Assembly: GCF_024323335.1 (NCBI RefSeq) | Contig: NC_066581.1 | Coordinates: 460,805,197 to 460,869,196, forward strand | From: Lathyrus oleraceus | Lineage: Eukaryota > Streptophyta > Magnoliopsida > Fabales > Fabaceae | Length of the DNA stretch: 64,000 nt | Reading direction: 5' to 3' | Shown here: one piece after another, positions 36,501 to 49,700 of the stretch | Layout of the letters: every line of letters begins with the position of its first letter | How positions within the stretch are numbered: position 1 is the stretch's first letter | Translations under genes and position numbers: made by a program | The notes under the pieces: generated by a model | Database searches by the model: none | The model's input: only the letters and a program-made list of their open reading frames with translations | Told to the model about the DNA's origin: nothing

Positions 36501-38446
36501 TTTTGGACGAGTTCTTCACCAAGAACACACGCGAGTTCCAGAAATCACCAGGAACGAATTCTAACCAAACGCATCGTGCTTATAGTCATTAGAACCGTCT
36601 TTCAACAAGGAGTACGAATATGTAAACAATTTAACCTAACTCTAAGCATAGCGACGGGATCGATCCAAAAAAGAAATGAGCACAAAACTTCAAAACAAGA
36701 TTTCTCATCCTACACTCAACCAATTCAAAAACCAAAAGCATCATGATGTTCTACACTAAAAGATCTTTAAAACGCATATCATGATTTGAGCAAAGGTGAA
36801 ATTCGAAAACTGACCTTGTGATTATGGCAGTGCGCGATTTGGACGTTTCAAGGTGAAAGAAGCACAAACAGATGTAGTACAAGGACGAGGAAGGTGAATG
36901 GAGTGCATGTCCTAGCTCAATGTTGCTTCAATTGCAAGAATGATGAAAACTCCATTGATGAGCTTGCTTGTGACAGTCCTTGATCTTGAAGCTTTTTCCA
37001 CGAATTCACCAAAACAGTTGCTCTATAAGGTTTGTGGAGAATGAATCCAAAAGGAATTGTCCAAAATGATGAAGAATTGATGAAAAAATCTTGAAAAATG
37101 CTTGATGAAATTTTGGAGAGTTTGAGAGAATTTGGAGGGAAAGGTTGTTACAGATCTTGGAGAATGTGAAGTGGTTAACAATTTCTGTTATGCTTAACAA
37201 TCTATACCCCACACTAATCCAATGCTTAATCTCAATTACCAAAACCAAGTGATTAGCATAATTGCATTTTATGTGAAAGTCCAAAAATGACCTCTTCAAA
37301 TAACCAATGGAACAGTGAAATAACAGTCCACACAACTTCTATTTGACATTTGGAGTGTGTTAGAAGTGGTCTCATGTTCAAATTCCAAGTATCTCTCAAT
37401 TTCACTATGTCATGCCAAAAATACACATGAATCCACTTGAAAATTGACTTTTTGCATTGACCATTTTTGATGAATTTTCATCATACACCATGAAAGTACA
37501 TGTGAAATGGGGTTTGCTCACAAAAAGATCACTCAAATTAGACATTCCATGTGAAAGTTATGCCACTTTGATTATAGGTATTTTTGGAAAATGAATGGAC
37601 CATAACTTGTCAACCATACATGGGAATTTCAAGTTCTTGAACTTTTTGGAAAGGTGAGAACGATATCTACAACTTTCATGTTGGACAAATTTTCATTTGA
37701 AGCTTTCTTGGACATGTAATTTTGTGGTGAAAACTTTCCATTTTTGGAAAGTTCCATTACAAGTCACTTTCTATTTTTGGAAATTTTTTTGTCTGACTTT
37801 ATTTTCTTCATTCTTGAGCTTTGACATGCCAAATGAAACTTGTTTCAACATGAATGAAGTGTATCCAACTCTCTCCCACCTCCAAATCCATAAAATCAAG
37901 CACAGTTGACCACAGTTGACTTTTTCAATTGATAGATGAATTTGGCAATGCACTGATCAAGTTGAGCCCCAATCTTCTGATGAAATGGCTCAATGATGAA
38001 ACCCTAGCCTCCACAAGCTCAATACAATCACATGATGATCCCCATATCCATGCCATGCCCTGATTGGCCCAATGCAGATGATTAGGGTTGACCAGTGGTC
38101 AAAACCCTAATCCCAAGGTATATGATCAAGCACTTGAATCTTCTGGATGACAACAAGACCATGATGATGATGATGTATCATTTCAACCAATACAAAGACC
38201 AATCTCCTTGAGAATCAAAAACCCTAATTTGAACCACCACATCCTCAGATAGTTAATGATCAGTCCATTCAATCAATGAAACCCTCATCTTGAATCTCAA
38301 CCTCTTATCTTCTGACCAAGACTTAGAGGAATGACTTGCACCATGTAACCACATGATATGCAATATGCAATGCCTAATGACCTAAAAAATGCAATGCAAT
38401 ATGTTAGCTAGTCCCAAGAGAGGAGGGCAAATTTTGAGGTGTTACA
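33522..38446 (-). repeat. 5' LTR of element C, 4925 bp
   Basis: It has the same length as the 3' LTR and about 99.4% identity by hand count. Its outer edge at 38446 is followed by ATCTC. It includes the three-copy tandem motif at about 33954-34099. Confidence 0.96.
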
Positions 38447-38451
38447 ATCTC
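38447..38451 (+). repeat. Target site duplication of element C (right), ATCTC
   Basis: Matches 20363-20367. The coding frame of element B resumes here. Confidence 0.95.
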
Positions 38452-39038
38452 CCAATCAAGATTGGACCAAGTGATTTCCAGATCACCTTTCAGGTTATGG
38501 ATATCCACCCATCTTATAGCTGTCTCCTTGGTAGACCATGGAATCACGAGGCTGGCGCCGTGACATCCACCCTACACCAAAAGCTGAAATTCATCAAGAA
38601 TAAGAAACTGGTTGTGGTAGGGGGAGAAAAGGCTCTCCTGGTTAGCCACTTGTCTTCCTTCTCATACATAGATGCTGAGGATGAAGTTGGAACGCCTTTC
38701 CAAGCTTTGTCTATTGCTGAGCCTATTGAGAAGAAAACTCCTTCATTTGCTTCCTATCGTGATGCGAAACTGGCCATTGAATGTGGTGCAGTTGCTGGTC
38801 TAGGAAAAATGATCGAGCTTGAAGATAACAAATCCCGGGCTGGCATTGGCTATTCTTCTGGGGTCTTCAACAAAGAAGGGTTGTTCGAGAGTGGAGGTTT
38901 TATCCACACCGATCAAGCTGAAGAAGCTGCTGCTATTCTGGAAGAAGATGCAGAGGATACTGACAACTTTGTTATCCCTGGTGGGATCTGCCACAATTGG
39001 GTCGATGTGGATGTTCCTATGGTCATTCATAAGTCAGC

Positions 39039-39305
39039 GTAATATGTTTGCTTTGTTTAAAAACCCTTCTCCCATGCCAAAAGGAGAAGTGATGACATTG
39101 TTGGCATCATATATACAATGATATTTCATTCAATAAATTCATGTTAAACATTTGTTTTTCCAATTGTTTTCACTTTTTGCTTTTTTGCATGAAATTGGTG
39201 ATCACAAAAAACCCTAAAAACAAGAATAAAAACAATCTTTTCATCTGCATAATGATTTGTTTGTTTAAATTCTAAAGTTTTTCATTAACCAAAATCATTA
39301 TGCAG
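39039..39305 (+). other. Candidate intron between protease and RT of element B
   Basis: Ogre elements are known to splice an intron between protease and RT. Here a GT donor (CAGC then GTAATATG) at 39039 and an acceptor (CATTATGCAG) ending at 39305 would remove an AT-rich 267-bp stretch including the stop at 39040-39042. They would join the upstream and downstream frames in phase. The donor choice is inference; the acceptor is stronger. Confidence 0.6.
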
Positions 39306-42300
39306 GTTGATTCTAAAACCCATTGAACATAATGATCCAACGCCATCTCCCAATTTTGAATTCCCTGTATTCGAGGCAGAGGAAGATGATGTTGAAGGGA
39401 TTCCTGACGAGATTTCCCATCTTCTTGAGCACGAAGAGAAGATCATTCAGCCGCATCTTGAGAATCTGGAAACAGTCAACTTGGGGTCTGAAGATTGTGT
39501 TCGGATAGTGAAGATTGGGGCACTCCTGGAAGAGTCTGTTAAGAAGGGGTTGATCAGTTTGCTACGAGAATATTCCGATATCTTTGCTTGGTCGTATGAA
39601 GACATGCCAGGTCTAGATACAGATATTGTGCAACATTTTCTGCCTCTGAAGCCTGAGTGCGTGCCTGTGAAGCAGAAGCTCAGAAGAACTCATCCAGATA
39701 TGGCAGTGAAGATCAAAGAGGAAGTTTTCAGAAGCAAATTGATGCGGGGTTTCTGGTGACTTCTACGTATCCTTAATGGGTGGCCAATATTGTGCCTGTG
39801 CCTAAGAAAGACGGAAAAGTCCGTATGTATGTCGATTACAGAGATTTGAATAAGGCTAGTCCGAAAGATGATTTCCCTCTACCACACATTGACATGTTGG
39901 TAGACAATACAGCTAAATTCAAAGTCTTTTCGTTTATGGACGGATTTTCCGGATATAATCAAATCAAGATGGCACCCGAGGATATGGAGAAGACAACATT
40001 CATCACACCTTAGGGAACATTCTGTTATCGAGTGATGCCCTTCGGTTTGAAGAACGCCGGAGCCACGTATCAACGAGCTATGACTACCTTGTTTCATGAT
40101 ATGATGCACAAGGAGATAGAGGTCTATGTCGATGACATGATTGCTAAGTCACGAATGGAAGTTGAACATGTTGAGCACTTGTTGAAGCTTTTTCAGCGTT
40201 TGAGGAAGTACAAGCTTCGTCTGAATCCCAACAAATGTACATTTGGAGTCCGTTCTGGCAAGTTATAGGGTTTTGTTGTCAGCGAGAGAGGTATTGAGGT
40301 TGATCCTGCAAAGGTCAAAGCAATACAAGAGATGCCTGCGCCCAAAACTGAAAAGCAAGTCCAAGGTTTTCTTGGCCGCTTGAACTATATTTCCAGATTT
40401 ATATCCCACATGACTGCCACATGTGCGCCGATATTCAAGCTCCTCCGGAAAGATCAGTCCCATGATTGGACTGAGGATTGCCAGAAAGCTTTCGACAGTA
40501 TCAAAGAGTATCTGTCTGAACCTCCGATCTTGTCTCCGCCTGTAGAAGGAAGACCTTTGATCATGTATTTGACTGTTCTTGAAGACTCAATGGGTTGTGT
40601 ACTCGGTCAGCAAGACGAATCAGGAAAGAAAGAATGTGCTATATACTACCTGAGTAAGAAGTTCACTGATTGTGAGTCTCGATACTCAATGCTTGAGAAG
40701 ACATGTTGTGCTTTGGCTTGGTCCGCTAAGCGTTTACGCCAGTACATGATAAATCATACAACTTGGTTAATATCCAGAATGGATCCGATCAAGTATATTT
40801 TCGAGAAGCCTGCTTTAACTGGGAGAATTGCCCGTTGGCAGATTTTATTATCTGAGTATGATATCGAGTATCGAGCTCAAAAAGTTATCAAAGGTAGTAT
40901 CTTGGCTGACCATTTGGCGCGCCAGCCGCTTGAAGATCATCAGTCTGTTCAGTACGACTTCCCAGACGAGAAGATTCTGTATTTGAAAATGAAAGATTGT
41001 GACGAGCCTACACTCGATGAAGGGCCAGAGCCTGGTTCCCGTTGGAGTATGGTATTCGATGGCGCTGTAAACCAGTATGGAAATGGTGTTGGGGCAGTAA
41101 TCATTACTCCTCAGGGCACACATATTCCTTTTACAGCAAGGTTAACTTTCAAATGCACGAATAATATGGCTGAGTACGAAGCCTGCATTATGGGATTAGA
41201 AGAGTGCATCGATCTGAGGATCAAGCACCTCGATGTGTATGGTGATTCGGCCCTGGTTGTCAATCAGATCAAGGGCGAATGGGAGACGAATCAGCCTGGT
41301 CTCATTCCGTACAGAGATTATGCGAGGAGGATTTCAACGTTCTTTATAGAAGTTGACTTTCATCATATTCCTCAAGAGGATAATCGAATGGCAGACGCTC
41401 TTGCTACGCTTGCTTCAATGATTGTGGTCAAGTATTAGAATGAAGTTCCCAATATCACCGTGATGCGCTTGGATAGACCAACTCACGTATTTGCAGTTGA
41501 AGAAGTCAAAGATGATAAGCCTTGGTAGTTTGATATCAAATGTTTCCTCCAGAACCAGGTCTACCCGCCTGGGGCATCTGTGAAAGACAGGAAAACTTTG
41601 AGAAGGTTGTCAGGCAGTTTCTACCTCAGCGGTGAAGTGCTTTACAAGAGAAATTTTGACATGGTTCTGCTCAGATGCGTGGATAGACACGAAGTAGACC
41701 TGTTAATGACTGAGGTCCATGAGGGTTCATTTGGTACTCACTCAAATGGACACGCCATGGCTAGAAAGATGTTGAGAGCAGGCTACTATTGGCTGACAAT
41801 GAAGTCTGACTGCTGCAAATACGTGAAGAAATGCCACAAGTGTCAGATTTATACGGATAAGATTCATATTCCTCCGACTCTTCTGAATGTGATTTCATCA
41901 CCATGGCCTTTCTCTATGTGGGGAATCGACATGATTGGCATGATTGAGCCGAAAGTGTCCAACGGACACAGGTTTATTCTCGTAGCAATTGATTACTTCA
42001 CCAAATGGGTTGAAGCTGCATCATATGCGAATGTAACCAGACAAGTGGTCGTGAAGTTTGTCAAGAATCATCTCATTTGCCGTTATGGTGTGCCTGATAA
42101 GATCATTACTGATAATGGATCTAATCTGAATAACAAGATGATGGAAGAGCTGTGCAGTGAGTTCAAGATTGCACACCATAACTCCTCTCCCTATAGACCC
42201 AGGATGAATGGGGCTGTTGAAGCTGCTAACAAGAATATCAAGAAGATTATCCAGAAGATGACAGTCACGTACAAAGATTGGCATGAGATGCTGCCATTTG

Positions 42301-42770
42301 CTTTGCATGGATATCGTACATCTGTCCGCACTTCAATAGGGGCAACCCCCTTCTCTCTTGTTTATGGCATGGAGGCTATGCTCCCAGTAGAGGTGGAGAT
42401 CCCATCAATGAGAGTCTTGATGGAGGCCAAGTTGACTGATGCTGAATGGATTCAGAGTCGTTACGACCAGTTAAATCTAATTGAAGAAAAGTGATTGACT
42501 GCCATGTGCCACGACTAGTTATATCAGCAGAGAATGAAGAAAGAATTCGATAAGAAGGTCAAGCCTCGTGTGTTCCGAAAAGGTGACCTTGTGCTCAAGA
42601 AAGTCTTGTCTTTCGCGCCCGATTCCAGGGGCAAGTGGACTCCAAACTACGAAGGTCCATATGTTGTCAAGCGAGCCTTTTCAGGCGGAGCTTTGATGCT
42701 CACAACTATGGATGGGGAGGATTTCACTCGTCCTATGAATTCAGATGCAGTCAAGAAATACTTTGCCTAA

Positions 42771-45700
42771 AAATAAAAATAGAATAGCTCGCTAAGTTGA
42801 AAACCCGAAAGGGCGGCTTAGGCAAAAACGAGCGTCTCGGTGGATAACCCGAAAGGGTGATCCAGGCAAAAATTAGAGACATGAAAAAATGAATTTGCAT
42901 CCCGCTAGATTGAGTACCTCACCCTGGGGCAATCTAGGCAAAAATTAGGGATTTGGAAAGTAACTGCATTCTGACAAGACGTTCTGTTTCACAACCGTCT
43001 TTTCGTCAGAGATTCTCGCTCAGTCATCGTCAACTGAAGCTTCAAATACATCGGATTCAAATTGGTAGAGAAATGGTCATTATGTTCAATGTAGCCCTCT
43101 TCCAATATATATCACCGATTTCAAATTTTGTACATATCTATGGAGTCTTGCCATTTGCAGACTACCATTCCATCAAATCAATTTGAGCTTTTATCCAATT
43201 ATTCGCACTCTTGTTTGTTTCAATTCAACAAATGTTTTGCATGTTTTTAATTGATAAAGTGTCATTGTTTTAAACAGACAATTTTTTTCAAAAAAATTGT
43301 TTTTAAACAAAGTGAACATTCACAATGATGAAAGGATACTTAAGAAACTCTCAGTGCTCTCCCAAGGGTGGCATGATTTCCAACAGGATAAGACTTTTAT
43401 TCATATTCCTGGCATGGCTGTATCCTCTTTCTCTAGATTGTTGTTGGGGTTTCTCCCCAAGCAGAGCTTCTGTTGAGATTTTCTCCTCCAAGCAGGGTGT
43501 TTGTTGGGATTTCTCCCGAACAGATTTTGTTGAGCAGAATCTTTGTTATGACTCTCCCCATCAGAGTGCTTGTTAAGGTTTTCACCTCCCCTCCCATCAG
43601 CAGAGCAATGATTCTTTCCTCCTCAGCAGTTGTGTTTTCCTTGTGGAAGGTTCGGTATTTGGTGGTTGATCCCCAGATAAATCCCCAGTAGATTGGTGGC
43701 AGGGTGGATTGTATCTGTGATGATTCCTCCCCTGCAGAGATTTGGTGATTTCCTGATATCTCCGATCCCCAGTAGAGTTGCTTGTGTGGCAGGATCTATT
43801 TGTGTGATCTTTTCTCCCTCAGTGGGTTTCCCCCAGTGGAGTTGTTTGGAGTTGCTTTCGTGGCAGTTTTCGCCTGTGCAGTGAGCTCCTCTTTCCCAGC
43901 TGAGACTGATGATTCATCCTTGCAGATGATCCTTGTTGTCTTTGATCCCGGTAGATTATTTATTCTCCGGTGATCCTGGCTTTCTCTTTCAAGATGTAGT
44001 ACTGGGCGTTTGATTCCTGGACCCGTTTGTGTTGGAAATGTCTGTTTGGCAGCATTCATCAAACATAAATCACAGCATATTCATGCATAAACATAACATT
44101 CAGATATTCATGTTGCATTCTTTGCCATATATCTTTCGTTTGTTGTCTCCTGCTAATTGGTGATATAGATCTCCTCAGTAGATCTCCCCAAGCAGATGTC
44201 GTGTGTCTGATCTCCCCATATAGAGTCAGCCCCATAAGCAGAAAGTGTCTATCCTTTCCTGCCATTTCCCCACTGAGATACATCCTCGTGGATGACGGTT
44301 GTTTCCGTTTCCTCCCAACACATATATTGGGATGGATTTTCCCTATTGAGTTCTTTCCTCATTAGGACGAGTCTTGATTCAGTTTGACTTTTTGGTTTGA
44401 TCCTGACTTGGCCTTTTTGCAACTGTCTCTTGTGCTTCCTTGTGGAATAAATGAATAGTTGCTCAGTAACCGACAATCATTCACTTTATCCTCAGCGGAA
44501 TTTGTGGCCTTCTACCCAGTATCCGGTAGTTGTAAGTCTTATCCTTTGTGGTTTTCTACCCAGTAACTGGTAGTTATAAACCCTATTTGTTTCCCCGTGG
44601 GGAGTAGTGATCCTTTCGCTCCCCACGCAGAGTTTGTGGCTTCTACCCAGTAATCGGTAGTTGTAAGTCCTTTCTTTGTAGTTTTCTACCCTGTATCCGG
44701 TAGTTATAAATCCTATTTGCATCCCCTAGCAGAGGTAACCTTTGTGGTTCATCCTGGTTGATGGCGAATTTTGTGGTTTTCTACCCAGTATTCGGTAGTT
44801 GTAAATCCTATGTTATTGTTTTCTCCCTATCGGAGTCTATGCTTCCCTGTGGAATAGATGGATAATTGCTCAGTAATCGGCAATCATTCGCCTTATCCTC
44901 AGTTGAGTCTTTGGTCTTCTACCCAGTATTCGGTAGTTGTAAATCCCATTTTCTCCCCTTTGCAGAGTTAACCTTGTTGTTCATCCTAACCGATGACGGT
45001 TACTCGTCCGTGGTTGTCTACCCAGTATTCGGTAGATGTAATCCCCTCTTTGTGTTTATCTTCATCCAGTATTCGATGTTGATATTCCCTCCTTCTTGTG
45101 GATAATTGTCGTATGCTAGCAATTTTATCCTCAGCGGGTCCTTTCACCGTTTGCCAGTGATTTGTTCCCCGGATCATTGATTTTTTTATCAATGCATCCC
45201 CAGTGAGTCCTCTTTCATTTACCGTTTGACAGTAATGTCTGTTGCTCCCTTTGAATGGTCATCATTATATACCTAGTTTTGGTATCCCGATGCCTTTCTT
45301 TTCGGATGATTTATCCTTTATTAACCCAGTAACCGGTTGTGGATAGTCTTCCATGCGAGTATATTATCTACGTTCTGACGGTAATAGATAATATATCTCA
45401 TGCACTCTTCAGTCGAAGCCTGTTGTGTTTCCCCAGTCGAGTAAGATTCGTGTTCCCTTTGCGAAATCGAATATTCATTTCTACCCTTTTTCTGAGTGTA
45501 TCTCCCAGTAACCGGTGATATGCCTCCTGGATAATTGCCATATGCTTGCAATTTATCCCCAGCAAGTCATCTTTCGTCTACCCTGTTGTTATTGGTAACG
45601 ATTGTTTCTCTTTTCGGTCGGTCACCTATTATATACCCAGTAACCGGTATCCCTGGTGTTCCTTTCATGCGAGTATACTATCCACGTTCTGACGGTAATG

Positions 45701-46737
45701 GATGATATATCTCATGCGCTCTTTGGTTGAAGTTTTGTTTCTTCTCCAGCGGAGTAAGATTCGTATTCCTTGTGGAATCGAATGTCTATCCTTTAACAAG
45801 TTTGTGTTTTGCTCTCTTCATGATGATGAGTGTTTTGGAAGTAAAAACCAATTCACGTTTCGGTCGGCCACCTATTATATACCCAGTAACTGGTATCCCT
45901 GGTGTTCCTTCCCTTCTGCTCCCTATTATGACCTTGGTCCCCTATGGTGTTTAGATTTTCCTGAGTTGATGTACCTTTTTCAGGTCTTCCTCAGATGTTT
46001 CTGGTTGATTGATATCTCTCACCCTTATACCGGTCTTAGATATTCATTCTTCCTGAGCTTGTTGTTCTTTCACCCAGTAACCGGTGTTTAGATCACATGT
46101 CTCTTTGAGCTTGTTACCCAGTAACCGGTAACACCTCACCCCTTTTGCTTCCCCTGGAGAGTCTTTGATAGATTTCCCCATCGGAGTATTTTTGTTGTGA
46201 TTTTTTTTCCCTTGTGCTGTGTTGGCGTTTTTCCCAATACATGCATTTTCCAGGAAGAGTTGTCTTGTCAGCTCTTTCCCCAGTTTGAGTCCGGATTTTT
46301 ATCCGAAGTATCCTTTGTGGATAGTTGTGTTGTGTTGGCGTTTTCCCCAATACATGCATTTTTGAGTCAGCTTGAATCTTTCCAATGGATTTGTTCCCTT
46401 TGGAAACTTTTATTCCCTAGTATAGTATCCAGTTTCAAGTCGTGTCCTGCTCACGCATTCTTTTCCTTTTTTATCCCCTTGAGAGTCCCCGTTTGAGTCT
46501 CTGTATTCCTAGTGAGTGTATTACTCCAATGGATTGTATTTCTCCTGATTTTCTTTTCTTCTTTGTGGACCCATATTCCCACAGAGTTTGTTTGTTTTGC
46601 ATTCATACATTTGCATCATGAGGTCTCTTAGGGACCAAAATTTGTCTCATGGTTGTTATTTAAGCCCATTCTACCGCGTCGAGATGAAGATTTTAACCTT
46701 CACTTCTCCGGCTAGAATGATCTTAAATAGGGGCATC
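42771..46737 (+). other. 3' UTR of element B with a tandem-repeat region
   Basis: About 4 kb without a gene. It begins with three versions of a unit of about 55 bp (AACCCGAAAGGGCGGCTTAGGC and relatives, 42795-42950). A pyrimidine-rich part full of CCCCAGCAGAG-like words follows, then the CCCAGTAACCGGT repeats. Near 46200-46380 the words TTGGCGTTTTCCCCAATAC occur twice. It ends in a short purine tract (AAATAGGGGC, about 46725-46734). Confidence 0.75.
44510..46135 (+). repeat. Dispersed tandem repeat with the core ACCCAGTAACCGGT
   Basis: About 15 copies of CTACCCAGTAnnCGGTAG or ACCCAGTAACCGGT occur, for example near 44516, 44558, 44644, 44687, 44781, 44920, 45019, 45325, 45507, 45638, 45880, 46072 and 46107. 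Spacing varies from about 40 to 260 bp. Two longer blocks around TTCTGACGGTAATnGAT repeat near 45375 and 45690. Confidence 0.8.
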
Positions 46738-49700
46738 TCTAAGACCCCAATTTTGTCCCTAAGATCCCCCATGGCATCATATCATAACATTGCATAGCCT
46801 CAAGGATCTTTGAGCATCTTGCTTCCTTCCCTATGGGTGGGATCTCCCTGTGAGTGGTTTTAGATCACCAAGCATTGCTTGCATTATATATCATTGCTTT
46901 TCTTTTAATCACTAACCAAAAAGTACAAAAAATATGTCATTAACCTTTGTTACTTGCAGCTTAAGTATCAACAGGTCAAGGCAATTCAAGTGAATCCATG
47001 GTACAAGAGATGAGGTTTCTTCTTGAGATGAGGACTTTTTGATCCTCATAAGGGCTTATGTGAGATAAAGGTTCATTTTGGAGCAAATTTCCCATGTGGT
47101 TGAAGCTCAAGTTCATCAGGCATTGCCAAGGTCATCTAAGGACCATTCAGTCAAATGTACAGTCAACTGAAGGCTTTGAGTGTGGGAATTGAATTTCTTC
47201 ATCCCATTCATGTTCAAACAAGGCTTATTCATCATGTCAAACATCAATGTTGAAGAATTTGAAGCCAGTGCAAAAGTTTCCAAAAATGGAAAGTGACCTG
47301 TAATTTCAAGTTTCCAAAAATGGCAAGTTTTTGGACCAAATTCAACTTGACTTTCCAACATCATAGAAGCTTCAAATGAATTTTTGTCTAACATGAAAGT
47401 TGAATATCTTTATCTCCCATTTCCAAAAAGTCCAAGATCATGAGCATCTGATGAATGGTTGAGAAGATATGGTCAAATGATTGCCAAGTGTGCATAGAAC
47501 TTCAACAAGCCATAACTTTTGATCCAAAGCTCCAAATTGAGTGCCTCTTTTTGCGTAATGCTTGTCATGACATATAATTTCCAAATCCATCATGACATTG
47601 CATGAAATTTAATCACATGATCATTTGCCCATGCATGTTCATTTTGGAGGGAAAATGACAAATTCAAAATTGGTGCATCATATGAACAAAATACCATTGC
47701 CATTATGCTTATGAGATGATTTTAAGTGATCCTACACCTCCATATAGCACTGTTCACGTGCTCAATCACCATGCAAGGGTGTTTTTGCTAATTTTTCCAT
47801 GCACCTCATTCTCACTAATCTTCCACTAACCATTGCTTAATTAATTTTTCAGAGTGATTAACACATAGTATAAAGCCTTAATCCTAACAGAATTGTTCAG
47901 AACATCACATTCTAGATCTCAAATTTTTCTTTCCCTCCATTTTTGCTCTCAATTGAAACTTCAAATTTTTCCACATAGCATCTGAATTTTATTGCATATT
48001 CTTGTTCTCTGATCATCATTGAGTGCAGGTCAAGCCTTGATTTGAAGAATTCGAGCAGAAATCAAACTGTGCAAGCTCAAGAACATGAAGATGGAAACTG
48101 CTATTTGAGCTAGATCTAGGTCGTGCCAAGCTTCAATTCATACATCAAACTTCAAGTCATCATCTCAGGATTGGATCTGGACACTTGCAAGGCCTTGAAT
48201 CTACAGTTTCTGTTGACTGCTCTTCAAGAGGTGTGGATTTCGAACCTCTTAATTCTCCTTTTGATGCACATGTTTAGGTAGATCTTTACATGTTGATCAC
48301 GCTGATATAAATTTCATGAAAAATGGTGAAGAATTGCATGAGATATCTGGAATAGAAGTTTTGAATGCATAAATGTTTTCATTCGATTCTCATGATTCAT
48401 GAAGAATTAGGCCTAGATAATGCTTGATCCGTGTTCCTCATTGAATAAGCTTTCGAATGATGTATGATTTGTTGTATTCTGGAATTGTTTTTGTCACATA
48501 TCACTGTAGCGCCACCGTCTTCACGAAGAAAATGGTGGAAACCACCGCCTGGCCGCCGTCTGCAGATGCGCTAGGGCTTGATCCCTGCTGGCGCTCGCGT
48601 GGCTGCCTGTTGGTCAAATGATAGGCCAGGATTCTTATACCAATTCCACATGCGCATTGACTTGATGACTGGGCGCCAACTCAATAATTGAAGCGCAGCG
48701 TTTTGATACGCACCTCACTTCGATTCCCAGCGGTGCCATTTGTGATTTTATTTTCTTTTCCAGGGCATTTTTGCATGTACATGGTTCGAATCTAGCCTAT
48801 TGCATTGTGCCAATTTCATTTTCATTTCATTTTATTTCATGATTTTCATTTTATTTCAATATTTTCATCCAACTTTGAAAAAATCATAACAATTAGAAAG
48901 TTAATCCAAATCACTTCCAATTTTTTGCTACATGTTAATATGGATGTCTATTATTTTGTGATGCTGATTTCATGATTTTATCATTTCTGGAATTTTAATT
49001 GTGTTGGCTCCTTTGGACATGTATGCAAATGTGACATGCTTCATTCATTCTATTGTGAAATGCTCATACATTGGCCAATTGATTTGAAATTTGGTATGCT
49101 AATTCCCAACATGTTGCATGATTTTTGAGGCTTGGTTGTGCATTTTTATCATTTTCCATCTCTATTTTAGGCACACGAATGTATGGTGTGACAATGTGTG
49201 TCACACAATTTGATGTCATACTTGTTCATTTTCATATACATGTCAATTGATCTCTTCTGATTCCAATTTTTTGCATGATGCTTGTGTTTGACATGTTGTG
49301 TGCACATAAAAAGTTTCATGATTGTTTGATTCATTTCTGTTTTAATATGGAATTTTCATTCTTGATGACCAATTGTGCGCTTTGTAATTGCCTTTGCCAT
49401 ATCTTGCTCATGTAATGACTTTGCTTGATGCTTTAGACTTGGTCCTTTTTAGGACATGTTCTCACTTGTTTAAATGAGCTTTATGTTGAATATTGGTTGC
49501 TGTTTTGACTTTTTGCTTTGCCTTTGACCCTAGTCTTTGCACTAGTGGTTGGTACTCACCATTTGAGCTTTGCATTTCAGGTTCAAGCAATTAATCTTAA
49601 TGGATGATGTGATCTCCTTGCTTGAGATGCAATTTACTTTGTTTAACTAACCTTTGTTGTGTTATAGGTCCTTGGGTGGTGAACTCACTTGATTGATTGC

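Larger units (their letters stand above)
20368..38446 (-). mobile_element. Element C: Ogre/Tat-like element on the minus strand, gag intact, pol mostly lost
   Basis: An 18,079-bp element nested in the protease/pol coding of element B. It has two LTRs of exactly 4925 bp, ATCTC on both sides, the same 18-base primer site as Ogre, an intact gag ORF and pol pieces in the right order. There is no room for ORF1: only about 920 bp separate the primer site from gag. Protease, the RT fingers, the second RNase H and the integrase core are not found. The LTR copies differ at about 27 positions by hand count. It is a non-autonomous member of the Tat branch related to Ogre but a different family from B (LTR start TGTAACACCTC rather than TGTAAGACCCC). 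Confidence 0.94.
38447..42770 (+). pseudogene. Pol of Ogre element B: protease end, RT, two RNase H domains, integrase
   Basis: The protease/linker part is open to 39042. After a candidate intron, coding resumes at 39306, shifts frame near 39726-39731, then stays in one frame to the stop at 42768-42770. RT has YVDD at 40125-40136. RNase H follows (YYLSKKFTDCESRYS). The second RNase H, typical of the Tat branch, has its first D at 41058 (FDGAVN), then NNMAEYEAC and YGDSALVVNQ. Integrase has a zinc-binding HHCC region at about 41715-41865 and a DD35E triad with D at 41928, D at 42111 and E at 42219. The end resembles an integrase C-terminal domain; no chromodomain is seen. Stops lie at 39774, 40011, 40266, 41436, 41526, 42492 and 42516. 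The catalytic motifs survive, so the decay is recent. Confidence 0.93.

Noticed and set aside
43325..46500. Several short open frames on both strands in the 3' UTR of B
   Set aside because: They follow the pyrimidine-rich repeats, have biased composition and no homology between frames and known proteins.
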